Both the position numbers and the translations under genes were made by a program. This document shows positions 28,838 to 36,233 of a stretch of DNA of 64,000 bases, piece after piece. Origin of the DNA: Nostoc cf. commune SO-36 (GTDB taxonomy: Bacteria > Cyanobacteriota > Cyanobacteriia > Cyanobacteriales > Nostocaceae); the NCBI RefSeq assembly GCF_023734775.1, contig NZ_AP025732.1:4098501-4162500 (forward strand), in the 5' to 3' direction. The notes under the pieces were generated by a model that saw only the letters and a program-made list of their open reading frames with translations, did not search any database and was not told the origin of the DNA. Numbering within the stretch: position 1 is the stretch's first letter; each line of letters starts with the position of its first letter.

Positions 28838-29314
28838 CTATCGGGTTTTGCTTGCCTTTGTGACTCTTCCTTGCTCGCTTCCAATTGACCCCCTTTTTTT
28901 GAGTACCCGTCTTAATCTGTCGGGACTCAGTTTAATTGAGCGATGCCTGCGGCGGGCTACGCCTACGCGTTCTAATTTTTGTGCGAGTTGAAGACTATTG
29001 TATGTACGCGGTTCTTTTTTCAGGCATTCTTCCAAAAATATGATGTCCTCTTCTTGCCATTTTGACTTTCCTCCTCGACCCGGTAGTTCCCAAAGTCCTT
29101 CTAGACCTTTGCTTTTCCAGTTGTGTAAAACCTCTCTTACCGTTTGTAGAGTCAAATTAAAGTGAGCAGCTATTTTTTCTACATACCAGCCATGTGCATT
29201 TAGCCTAATTATTTCTGCTCGATCTTTTACTTTCTGTGGTACTTCCGCAGTTCTTAGCTGTAACAGGGTTCTGTCTTGCTCACGAGTCAAGAATATCCTT
29301 AAACGAGCGCCCAT
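28838..29314 (-). CDS. IS630 transposase OrfA (HTH part)
   Basis: 158 residues with the two helix-turn-helix segments of IS630 transposases: DRAEIIRLNAHGWYVEKIAA and HFNLTLQTVREVLHNW, then LPGRGGKSKW. Near residues 123-135 it has an extra seven residues (ERVGVARRRHRSI against SSDRQV in the other copy) produced by a 21-bp dispersed GC-rich repeat. The frame ends shortly after the slippery run that should pass ribosomes into OrfB. Confidence 0.85.
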   Translation of the reverse strand: MGARLRIFLTREQDRTLLQLRTAEVPQKVKDRAEIIRLNAHGWYVEKIAAHFNLTLQTVREVLHNWKSKGLEGLWELPGRGGKSKWQEEDIIFLEECLKKEPRTYNSLQLAQKLERVGVARRRHRSIKLSPDRLRRVLKKRGSIGSEQGRVTKASKTR

Positions 29315-29767
29315 ATATTAAGTCACCTCGGTAGATGCATTCTCCGTATTTACTTATCTTTACATAGTTTGGTTTTTTCGTGCCTACCTACTTACTAAGC
29401 TTCCCGAAGCTGATCCTTTTGATTTATTATGTCATATTGCCTTTGATGCTCTGGTGCTGACTTGCAAGCAACGGGCTGAAAGGTTGCGTCGTCGCAAGGC
29501 TGATTTTTTTGAGCAATATGGGGAAGATGCTAGGGCAATTTTAGAGATACTTTTGGACAAGTATGCAGAAAAAGGAGTTGAGGAGTTTAATGTTCCAACT
29601 ACATTTAAAGCTAACAGTGAGTTTCATCGATATGGTAATGTAGCCGAGATTGCTCAACGATTTGGTGGAGTTACACAACTTAGGGAAGCAGTGGAACAGT
29701 TGCAAAGTTTATTGTATTCTGCTTAATTTTATAAAAATACATTAATTTCATGAATTAGGAGTTTATT

Positions 29768-32167
29768 TTGAATTATTCAGATAATGAAATAAGAATTCTT
29801 GCTTTAAAACATTTTCAATCAAGAATTATTTCATATATACAAATAATTATAAGCAAGAAGTATTACAAAGAAATAAATAAAAAGACATATTTAAAAAATT
29901 TCTTAGAACAAATAAACACTATTTCAAGTCAAATCCACTCTGAACTTAGTGAAATGCAAGATAATGACTTATTGTTTGATTCCATAATTACTTCAATAGA
30001 TAGTTTATTAGAAAGTATTACGAAGTCCTCACAATTAAGTAAAAAAGATGTTACAGAACAAGTAAAAGTAATTGTGCAAGAAGAAGTAAAAGAATTTATG
30101 CAAGAAGGTGAATACAAATATTCTCAAAAGGAAATTTTTATACCTAAAACATATAATACGGAAAAATTATCTGTGCTAGAAATAACAGAACTTATACAAA
30201 AAGATAAAATTTACAGATATTTTCAAAATGAAATTTCTAATATTCGGGAAAAACTTTTTAAAATGAGTAATTCAATTGATTCTGATACTATTGAGAATGC
30301 ACTTACATCTATATGGATTTTACCAACTTCAACTTTTGAATGCACAACTATTTTGCAAATTCTGGATGATGGGCTGGAAGAAGGTTTAACAAAGGATGAC
30401 ATTTTCCTGAATAAATTAATGGTGTCATCCAGGATTGAAAAAACTCTAGAAAGTTGGATAGAGAAAAAAAATAGCAATGTAAAAAAAAGAATCCCTATAT
30501 TAGAGGAAGCGATTACAGCCCATTTAGAAGGAAAGTATTATTTAAGTGTATCTACATTAATGCCACAAATTGAAGGAATATTAAAAGATGCAGTAGAAGA
30601 GGCTTTTAATGATGCAACAGAAAAGGATGATATTAGAGTTAAATTAAATTCCTTAAAAGAAAACTGTATTAAAGATGTAGCAGATAAATTAGCAATAAAA
30701 TGGAAAAAGCAGAATCCAATTCTGGGAATATTTGCAGATTTATTAAATAAAAATTTCCCCAATGTAATTAGTTATCTTCGCCTAAAAAGTTTCATCAATA
30801 ATGATGAGGCAATTTTACCAGATGGCACGAAAGGTGCAGGGTTACTCGCCTATTTGCGAAATCTCAAAAGCAAAACCGGACGCGATCGCGCTGATGTCAT
30901 TGCTAAGGTGTTCAAAGATGTCACTAACCGTATGATTAGCGGGACTTTACTGTGGGATGTGCTGAATAAGGTAAATGATATTCACTTTGATAAATCAGAA
31001 GAGGTGAATCTACTCAGCACCCTTTATGAGTCGATGCTGAAGAAAATGCGAGACGCGGCGGGAGATTCGGGAGAGTTTTACACCCCTCGTCCGGTAGTGC
31101 GGTTTATCGTGCAGGTGATGGAACCGAAGTTGGGAGAAACCATTTTTGACCCTGCTTGCGGAACAGGTGGTTTTTTGGTGGAGGCGTATGAATACCTGAA
31201 AAAGAATTGTAGTGCCCAAGATTGGCAGATATTGCAAAAAAGCATTATTGGCGGTGAGGCAAAATCCTTGCCTTTGATGTTAGCGCACATGAGTTTGCTG
31301 TTACATGGGTTTGAATATCCCGATATTGATGATGGTAATAGTCTGCGGTTTACCCTTTCGGAGATTGGTGAAAAAGATTGGGTAGACGTAATTCTGACAA
31401 ATCCGCCTTTTGGGGGTGAAGAGGAAGACAGAATAAAAAATAACTTTCCCCCAGATAGACAAACTAAGGAAACGGCGTTGTTATTCCTTCAGTTGATTAT
31501 GCGTCGTCTCAGACAAAGACCAAAACCAGGACGCACCGCAGTAGTATTTCCCAATGGGGTGCTATTTGGGGATAATACTTGCGCCAAGCTGAAGGAAGAT
31601 TTACTTAAGGATTTTAATCTGCATACCATTGTCCGTTTACCTAACGGAGTGTTTGCACCTTATACTGGCATTCCCACAAATTTGTTATTTTTTGACCGTT
31701 CTGGACAAACGGATGAAATTTGGTACTATGAGTTACCTTTACCAGAAGGAAGGAAAACTTATACGAAAACTAAGCCGATACAGGATGAAGATTTTGCTGA
31801 ATGTGTGGCATGGTGGAAGAACCGAGAAGAGAATGGACAGGCTTATAAATATAACTTTCGGGAAGCTTATAAGCAGGCGATAAAAGAAGCAACACCTCAT
31901 TGGGATGCTGCAAAGAAAGCAGAAGAAACTGCTAATCAGCTTGTAAAGACAGTTAAGGAATTAGCTGAGAAAATCCAAAGTTTACATAATTCAATTTTAG
32001 ACTTTTCCCCATCCAAAGATATTGCACGGATTAAGAATCAGATTCTGGTAGTCAAGGATGAGGTGAAACACGCTCAAACTGAGGAGCGAACAAAGAACTT
32101 GATGCACTTACAGCGCTTCCCGCTATTATGCAATACAGTTTTTCTTATTGCCTCTCTCCTAACATAG
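29768..32167 (+). CDS. hsdM: Type I N6-adenine methyltransferase HsdM with foreign N-terminus and MITE-altered C-terminus
   Basis: 799 codons from a TTG start with a good AGGAG site 6 bp upstream. Residues ~350 onward are a standard HsdM: LLAYLRNLKSKTGRDRADVI, GEFYTPRPVVRF, SAM motif FDPACGTGGFL and catalytic NPPF. Residues 1-345 do not resemble the HsdM N-terminal bundle; they are Lys/Ile-rich and include EEAITAHLEGKYYLSVSTLM. Base composition jumps from very AT-rich to average at about 30825, the same point. The C-terminus runs into a MITE at 32111. Beyond it the ancestral end P-S-I-L-D-K-A-F-K-G-E-L-stop is visible out of frame at about 32215-32252. That tail is typical of HsdS, so an HsdM-HsdS C-terminal joining is possible. 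No separate hsdS is present. Confidence 0.8.
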   Translation: MNYSDNEIRILALKHFQSRIISYIQIIISKKYYKEINKKTYLKNFLEQINTISSQIHSELSEMQDNDLLFDSIITSIDSLLESITKSSQLSKKDVTEQVKVIVQEEVKEFMQEGEYKYSQKEIFIPKTYNTEKLSVLEITELIQKDKIYRYFQNEISNIREKLFKMSNSIDSDTIENALTSIWILPTSTFECTTILQILDDGLEEGLTKDDIFLNKLMVSSRIEKTLESWIEKKNSNVKKRIPILEEAITAHLEGKYYLSVSTLMPQIEGILKDAVEEAFNDATEKDDIRVKLNSLKENCIKDVADKLAIKWKKQNPILGIFADLLNKNFPNVISYLRLKSFINNDEAILPDGTKGAGLLAYLRNLKSKTGRDRADVIAKVFKDVTNRMISGTLLWDVLNKVNDIHFDKSEEVNLLSTLYESMLKKMRDAAGDSGEFYTPRPVVRFIVQVMEPKLGETIFDPACGTGGFLVEAYEYLKKNCSAQDWQILQKSIIGGEAKSLPLMLAHMSLLLHGFEYPDIDDGNSLRFTLSEIGEKDWVDVILTNPPFGGEEEDRIKNNFPPDRQTKETALLFLQLIMRRLRQRPKPGRTAVVFPNGVLFGDNTCAKLKEDLLKDFNLHTIVRLPNGVFAPYTGIPTNLLFFDRSGQTDEIWYYELPLPEGRKTYTKTKPIQDEDFAECVAWWKNREENGQAYKYNFREAYKQAIKEATPHWDAAKKAEETANQLVKTVKELAEKIQSLHNSILDFSPSKDIARIKNQILVVKDEVKHAQTEERTKNLMHLQRFPLLCNTVFLIASLLT

Positions 32168-32210
32168 CTTTTAGCTTTGAGGATGTACCTCATAGCTGCC
32201 GGAAGTGCTG
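32111..32210. mobile_element. 100-bp MITE derived from the IS630 family at 41673-43109
   Basis: The ends CAGCGCTTCC and GGAAGTGCTG extend into ~27-bp imperfect inverted repeats. They closely match the ends of the IS630-type element at 41673-43109. It is flanked by TA (32109-32110, 32211-32212). It carries no gene and replaces the last codons of hsdM. Confidence 0.85.
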
Positions 32211-32314
32211 TATACCTTCCATTCTGGACAAAGCATTTAAAGGGGAACTTTAAAGAAAACCAGGGATAAGATTTTTTATTAATAAATAGTTGGCACAGAA
32301 AATAGCAATACGGT

Positions 32315-33487
32315 ATGAAGCCAAAAGACTTTCAAAATAGCCCAACAGGTCGATTAGTTCAAATTATACAAGGAGAAAAGCCTTGTTTTGCTTTTGTTCC
32401 CAACCCTTTACCACCAGTGCTAGAACTGGATACAGAAATTTGGCGCACACTTTCTGATGCTGACCGAGCCTTGGGTGAACTTGCAGGATTAGGACGTACT
32501 ATGCCCAATCCGAATCTTCTCATCCGTCCATTTATTCGCCGGGAGGCAGTGCTGTCTTCACGTATTGAAGGAACGCAAGCAGATATTACAAACCTCTACG
32601 CCTATGAAACTGGACAATTAACCATTCCAGGTCTAAATCCTTCTCCACCAGAATCTGATGTACGAGAAGTGTTGAATTATGTTCGTACTTTAGAATATGG
32701 CTTAGAAAGACTGACAACTCTGCCTATCTGCTTACGTTTTATGTGTGAACTCCATGAGCGTTTAGTAGATGGTGTGCGTGGAGAAAAAGCGGCTCCTGGA
32801 GAATTCCGTCGTTTTCAAAACTGGATTGTAGTGCAAGGGCTAACTATCAACGACGCTCGATTTATTCCTCCACCTGTGCCAGAAATGGAAAAATGTCTTC
32901 ATGAATTAGAAAAGTATCTTAATAGTGACTGTGGCTATCCACCACTTATTCGGATAGGTTTAATTCATTATCAATTTGAAGCTATTCACCCCTTCATTGA
33001 TGGCAATGGACGTATTGGGCGATTACTAATCTCATTATTACTTTTGCATTGGAACTTATTACCCCAACCCTTACTTTATCTCAGTGCATTTTTTGAACGT
33101 CATCGACAAAAATATTATGATTTAATGCTGAGGATCAGTCATTGTGGGGCTTGGCGGGACTGGCTAATATTTTTTCTACAAGGGGTAACGGAACAATCTA
33201 AAGATGCTTTGGTTCGGTCGAAACGGTTACAAGATTTGCAGTTGCAATGGAGGCAAGATTTAACTCAAACCCGTGCCACAGCCCTATTGTTGCGTCTTGC
33301 AGACAGCTTGTTTGAGTCTCCTATTCTCACAATTACCCAAGCCCAGACAATTATGGATGTTAGCTATCGCTCTGCACAACAGAACGTTGAAAAGCTCGTC
33401 AATGCAGGTATCCTAGTGCAGGCTAGTGAAGGTTCTTACGGAAAGATATTTATTGCGCCAAAAGTTTTACAAGTGATTGGCGAGTAA
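32315..33487 (+). CDS. Fic/DOC family protein (AMP transferase-like)
   Basis: 390 residues. The Fic core motif HPFIDGNGRIGRLL lies near residues 224-237, with the catalytic His and the phosphate-binding loop intact. An inhibitory S/T-x-x-x-E-G motif occurs upstream (SSRIEGT, residues about 80-86), which marks a class II Fic whose activity is self-restrained. The C-terminal ~70 residues look like a winged helix (LTITQAQTIMDVSYRSAQQNVEKLV). The start MKPKDFQNSPTGRLVQ follows the usual N-terminal pattern. It is CAST cargo and lies downstream of the hsd genes, where Fic proteins are common companions. The target is unknown. Confidence 0.88.
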   Translation: MKPKDFQNSPTGRLVQIIQGEKPCFAFVPNPLPPVLELDTEIWRTLSDADRALGELAGLGRTMPNPNLLIRPFIRREAVLSSRIEGTQADITNLYAYETGQLTIPGLNPSPPESDVREVLNYVRTLEYGLERLTTLPICLRFMCELHERLVDGVRGEKAAPGEFRRFQNWIVVQGLTINDARFIPPPVPEMEKCLHELEKYLNSDCGYPPLIRIGLIHYQFEAIHPFIDGNGRIGRLLISLLLLHWNLLPQPLLYLSAFFERHRQKYYDLMLRISHCGAWRDWLIFFLQGVTEQSKDALVRSKRLQDLQLQWRQDLTQTRATALLLRLADSLFESPILTITQAQTIMDVSYRSAQQNVEKLVNAGILVQASEGSYGKIFIAPKVLQVIGE

Positions 33488-33834
33488 ATTTACTTAAATT
33501 ATACTTTTTGCTTGAAAAGTATAATTCTTTAGATTAGAATTATACTTTAGTTGCAATCTTTGTAAAGCCTTGTCCAAAGTGGGTTTTGCTAGCTGGATAG
33601 TACATTGTCGCTTGCATTTGCTCCCAATTCACTCACAGCGTTATGTCTTAGCTACTTCCATGAGCTACAAGCGTAAACTGACACAATGAAATAATTTCAG
33701 AGAAGAATGAGAAAAGAACTTGATGTGCTGTTACTATCAATGCTTAAGCATTTTAAAGCGAATTGTCACTAAAAAAAGAGGTGGGAGCTTTATCCAACGC
33801 TGGTAAATTTATTTAAACTATAAATGTTTTACGT
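33488..33834. other. Gap after fic
   Basis: It starts with a palindromic stretch (AAGTATAATTCT...AGAATTATACTT, 33518-33550) that could terminate fic. No gene or RNA was recognised in the rest. Confidence 0.45.
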
Positions 33835-33888
33835 ATGAAAGAAAAAGCGAATATTCGCCATTACTTCGTTGACGAAGCAGGAGACTAG
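33835..33888 (+). pseudogene. DUF3800 protein, N-terminal stub
   Basis: Seventeen codons, MKEKANIRHYFVDEAGD, then a stop. HYFVDEAGD is the opening of DUF3800 proteins, which have an RNase H-like start and occur in defence islands. The frame is cut at the edge of a small inverted-repeat element. The remainder of the gene is missing from the window. Confidence 0.65.
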
Positions 33889-34073
33889 GACTTACGCACT
33901 GTACAAATTAATCATGATGTGGCTTAACGAAAATAGGTTGTTTCAGGATTTGATTAATTATCCTTTGATCGTAAATAGACCATGCTGTAGGGGTTTAGCA
34001 ATGCTTTACCCTTACGAAAGATGTGGCTTTTCACGTTATACATATTTACTATTTCTTGTCAATGCGTAAATCC
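33888..34073. mobile_element. 186-bp MITE between two truncated genes
   Basis: Imperfect inverted ends GGACTTACGCA and TGCGTAAATCC with TA at both sides (33886-33887, 34074-34075). It lies exactly where the DUF3800 stub and the tnsB fragment stop facing each other. Removing it does not restore either frame, so a deletion must also have occurred. Confidence 0.7.
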
Positions 34074-34612
34074 TAATTTCTTACTTTTTGCTTCTGTTCT
34101 TTACGTTCAATAATCGGATTAAGAACGCGATAAACTGTCATGTGGCAAGGATATTTCACTAACCCTAGCTGTTCGGCTCTAACCTGAACTCGAATTGCGA
34201 CTTGAGCCGGGGTCATTTTTCTACCGTCCTTGTTACCTTCTTTATAAGTTTTGACGATAAAATCTTGCCAACCATCATCAATCCGATAGCCACCTTTGTC
34301 AGAACGTTCGGCTTCAGTAACGCCTGATAACCCCTGTTCTTGATATTTTTTGACGAGTCGCTGTACTGTCCGAACCGTCTTGCCAAGTTTTTCTGCGGCT
34401 TGCTTTAATTTAATTCCGTAGGTTTTGTGATCGCATGACCCAATCAGACTTTGTAATACCTCCACTCTCAACTTAGCCTCTGCCGAGAGTTCAGTAACAA
34501 TTACATTGTTTTCTTTTGCATCTGCACTCTCCGAAGTTTTATCAACCTGATCCGAGCGATCGTGCAAAAGTAAAGATTCATCAACCTCATTAGAGTTCGG
34601 AGTTTCACCCAT
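34073..34612 (-). pseudogene. tnsB: TnsB N-terminal fragment
   Basis: About 180 residues (ATG at 34612; a TTG lies just upstream). The content matches the DNA-binding N-terminus of CAST TnsB: SAEAKLRVEVLQSLIGSCD, TYGIKLKQAAEKLGKTVRTV, RLVKKYQEQGLSGVTEAERS and NKDGRKMTPAQVAIRV. It stops at KEQKQKVRN, just before the rve/DDE catalytic domain would start. It could bind transposon ends but not cut or join DNA. It lies at the right end, reading inward, the normal tnsB position. tnsC and tniQ, expected next, are absent. Confidence 0.88.
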
Positions 34613-35095
34613 AAACAAACTTCATCGCTTGAAACTAATTGATTGGGGAATACAGCAAGTCTCTCTAAGAAAAGCCAAGTTTACAGATTTAGCTTGCATC
34701 GAAATGAAGCCGGAATAGGAGGATGACTTCGCAAGTAGAGAGAAACAATAAGACATTAGTACATATATGTCTTATTTGTTACTTGTTTTAGTTTGCATAC
34801 TATTTAATATAATACTCTTTGATTCCAAAAAGCGACATTTAATTTTTTATATTTATCTCATTTCACAAAAACGACACTTATTTAGTTATGGATAGCCAGA
34901 AAATTTTTAAAGCTGTTTTTTGAAAAAACGACGCTTAAAATGTTATATATTTAATTTACAACAGCTAATTAGTTAAATAATAAATGGTATTAAATTTAGC
35001 GTAAAAAAGCTATATACTTTATTCTGTAAGACTTATAGCTATTTTATATAAACGACATTAATTAGTGAAGACGACAAATAATTAGTTATTCGACA
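34613..35095. other. CAST right end with TnsB-type repeats
   Basis: AT-rich non-coding DNA ends in the 24-bp terminal repeat (35072-35095). Internal copies of the ACGACA-TTAATTTAGTT type occur near 34743, 34838, 34870, 34928 and 35052. Spacing is wider than at the left end, as in other Tn7-like elements with asymmetric ends. Confidence 0.82.
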
Positions 35096-35100
35096 GTAGA
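35096..35100. repeat. 5-bp target site duplication (right copy)
   Basis: GTAGA, identical to 20709-20713. Confidence 0.9.
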
Positions 35101-35123
35101 TGTTGAATAACTAATTATTTGTG
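35101..35123. mobile_element. Relic left end of an older CAST at the same site
   Basis: TGTTGAATAACTAATTATTT begins immediately after the duplication and matches the current left terminus at all of its first 22 bases but one. No internal TnsB repeats survive beyond it, and 35124-35406 shows no gene. Confidence 0.78.
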
Positions 35124-35406
35124 AAACTAGATAAAGAGGCAAATATTTGTCCTCTAAATGCTGAATATAGTTATATAGCGCTTCTCGTTTGGATGCAATA
35201 CACAATAGGGCACAGCATTGCTGTGCCCCTACAAATGATCTGTATTCTATGCAATTGAGAACCGCTATAAATATTCCCGGTTGCCTACTTGTTTGTATTT
35301 GCTGACATATTATTAGTAGCGTCTTCCAGACTAATTAGGGCGGTTATTCACACCGGAAGTTTTTGGGATAGTTTGTCAAAATTAAAGATAACTGGAGGTT
35401 CAAAAT

Positions 35407-35721
35407 ATGAAATTTTCAATCCAATCACTTTACGCTTGGTATCGCGATGTGCTTCGTAACCCCAAGTACCGTTGGTGGGTAATTTTAGGAACATTAGTCT
35501 ATTTGGTTAGCCCATTTGATGTTCTCCCAGATTTTATACCAGTTGTGGGACAAATTGATGATGTTTTCCTTTTGACTTTGCTAGTTTCTGAGGTGTCTGG
35601 GTTAGTCATTGAGGGCTGGAAAGCTCGTAAGGGTGATTTGGGTACTGAAGTGCCTAATGGTACTGAAGGTTCTACCTCTAGTGGAAGCACTATTGATGTT
35701 GATGCTGTTTCTGTTAAGTAG
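35407..35721 (+). CDS. DUF1232 (YkvA-like) membrane protein
   Basis: 104 residues. The conserved DUF1232 core YRDVLRNPKYRWWVILGTLVYLVSPFDVLPDFIPVVGQIDDVFLL (given here as YLVSPFDVLPDFIPVVGQ and flanking residues) spans about 14-60 with one or two membrane-embedded segments. It ends in a polar Ser/Thr/Gly tail. The family is widespread and of unknown function. The leader carries an AACTGGAGG ribosome site 8 bp before the ATG. It is monocistronic. Confidence 0.85.
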   Translation: MKFSIQSLYAWYRDVLRNPKYRWWVILGTLVYLVSPFDVLPDFIPVVGQIDDVFLLTLLVSEVSGLVIEGWKARKGDLGTEVPNGTEGSTSSGSTIDVDAVSVK

Positions 35722-35767
35722 TTTTAATAAAACCCCTGCTTTTGGAATTTGAGGTGGGGGATATTTT

Positions 35768-35816
35768 TTTTAACGCAGAGGAACGCAAAGGGAAGCGCAG
35801 AGGTTCGCAGAGGGGG
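35768..35816. repeat. CGCAGAGG-type repeat, left arm
   Basis: TTAACGCAGAGGAACGCAAA and following GCGCAGAGGTTCGCAGAG. It is inverted relative to the block at 36196-36233, so the two bracket the GxxExxY gene. Confidence 0.8.
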
Positions 35817-35818
35817 AG

Positions 35819-36196
35819 TTAGAGGTTGTTGGCTACGCGTTTGATGCCTTCTTTGAGGTGGAGGACGTTAAAGTTGAGGAGTAGTCCTAGTTTGCAGTTT
35901 GCTAGTTTGAGATAGGTTAGGAGTTGGACGGAGTGAATCGGGTGGAAGGATTCTACAGATTTAATCTCTACAATTATTTGGTTTTCGACCATCAAATCTA
36001 ATCGATAAACGCATTCCAATTGCACATCTTGGTAAACCAAAGGCAATGGAATTTGTTTACCAACACTCAACCCGACCTTTTTCAACTCATAATCCAAACA
36101 CTCCTCATAAGCCGACTCCAACAAACCAGGCCCCAAAGCAGTATGCACCCTCATTGCACAACCAATAATCACCCCACTCAACTCATTCTCTCTCAT
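35819..36196 (-). CDS. GxxExxY protein (PD-(D/E)xK nuclease-like)
   Basis: 125 residues. The signature GLLESAYEECLDYEL gives the G-x-x-E-x-x-Y motif near residues 23-29. The nuclease-type core follows with YRLDLMVENQIIVEIKSVE (D and E-x-K), then HSVQLLTYLKLANCKLGLLLNF. The family is a minimal restriction-like fold of unknown role, very abundant in cyanobacteria. Inverted repeats of the CGCAGAGG type flank the gene closely on both sides, which suggests it can be copied as a unit. Confidence 0.87.
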   Translation of the reverse strand: MRENELSGVIIGCAMRVHTALGPGLLESAYEECLDYELKKVGLSVGKQIPLPLVYQDVQLECVYRLDLMVENQIIVEIKSVESFHPIHSVQLLTYLKLANCKLGLLLNFNVLHLKEGIKRVANNL

Positions 36197-36233
36197 CCTC
36201 TGCGTTCCTTTGCGCTTCCCTTTGCGTTTAAAA
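36196..36233. repeat. CGCAGAGG-type repeat, right arm (inverted)
   Basis: CCTCTGCGTTCCTTTGCGCT and following TCCCTTTGCGTTTA, complementary to the left arm at 35768-35816. Confidence 0.8.

Larger units (their letters stand above)
28198..29392 (-). mobile_element. IS630-family element, copy 1 (inside hsdR)
   Basis: 1195 bp with imperfect inverted ends AGTAGGTGGGCGGGAAAA and (reverse complement) AGTAGGTAGGCACGAAAA, flanked by TA at 28196-28197 and 29393-29394. TA duplication is the IS630/Tc1 signature. It belongs to the same family as the element at 55317-56488. Confidence 0.93.
26140..29726 (+). pseudogene. hsdR: Type I restriction subunit HsdR, frameshifted and split by IS630
   Basis: The N-terminal PD-(D/E)xK-type domain has EFPLAVVEAKRK (residues about 65-76) and EGLEQAIDYA. 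A one-base loss near 26625 shifts the frame just before the helicase part. That part resumes with TMATGTGKTTVAF (Walker A), VDECHRG, LGLTATPLR, and IGRGTRVREE. It runs to DELKQV at 28195, where an IS630 sits. The C-terminal domain continues after the IS as TKLPEADPFDLLCHIAFDAL and QRFGGVTQLREAV, ending at 29726. Removing the IS and one TA restores the codons Q-V-T-K-L-P exactly. The motor and nuclease cannot be made as one chain. Confidence 0.92.
20714..35095. mobile_element. Type V-K CRISPR-associated transposon (CAST), decayed
   Basis: A 14.4-kb Tn7-like element. Both ends carry the same perfect 24-bp inverted repeat beginning TGTCGAATAACTAATTATTT, and both are flanked by GTAGA. Near each end are several ~17-bp TTAACAAATTAATGTCG-type repeats that look like TnsB sites. 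Contents: homing crRNA, CRISPR array, tracrRNA, frameshifted cas12k, ribbon-helix-helix regulator, dead IS1634-type element, type I restriction remnants, fic, DUF3800 stub and a tnsB N-terminal fragment. The TnsB catalytic domain, TnsC and TniQ are absent. The left end lies 60 bp downstream of the GTA PAM in tRNA-Pro, which matches RNA-guided insertion by ShCAST-like systems (60-66 bp). Confidence 0.94.

Noticed and set aside
29768..32252. A separate hsdS gene after hsdM
   Set aside because: Only about twelve HsdS-like tail codons are visible behind the MITE; there is no room for target-recognition domains before fic.
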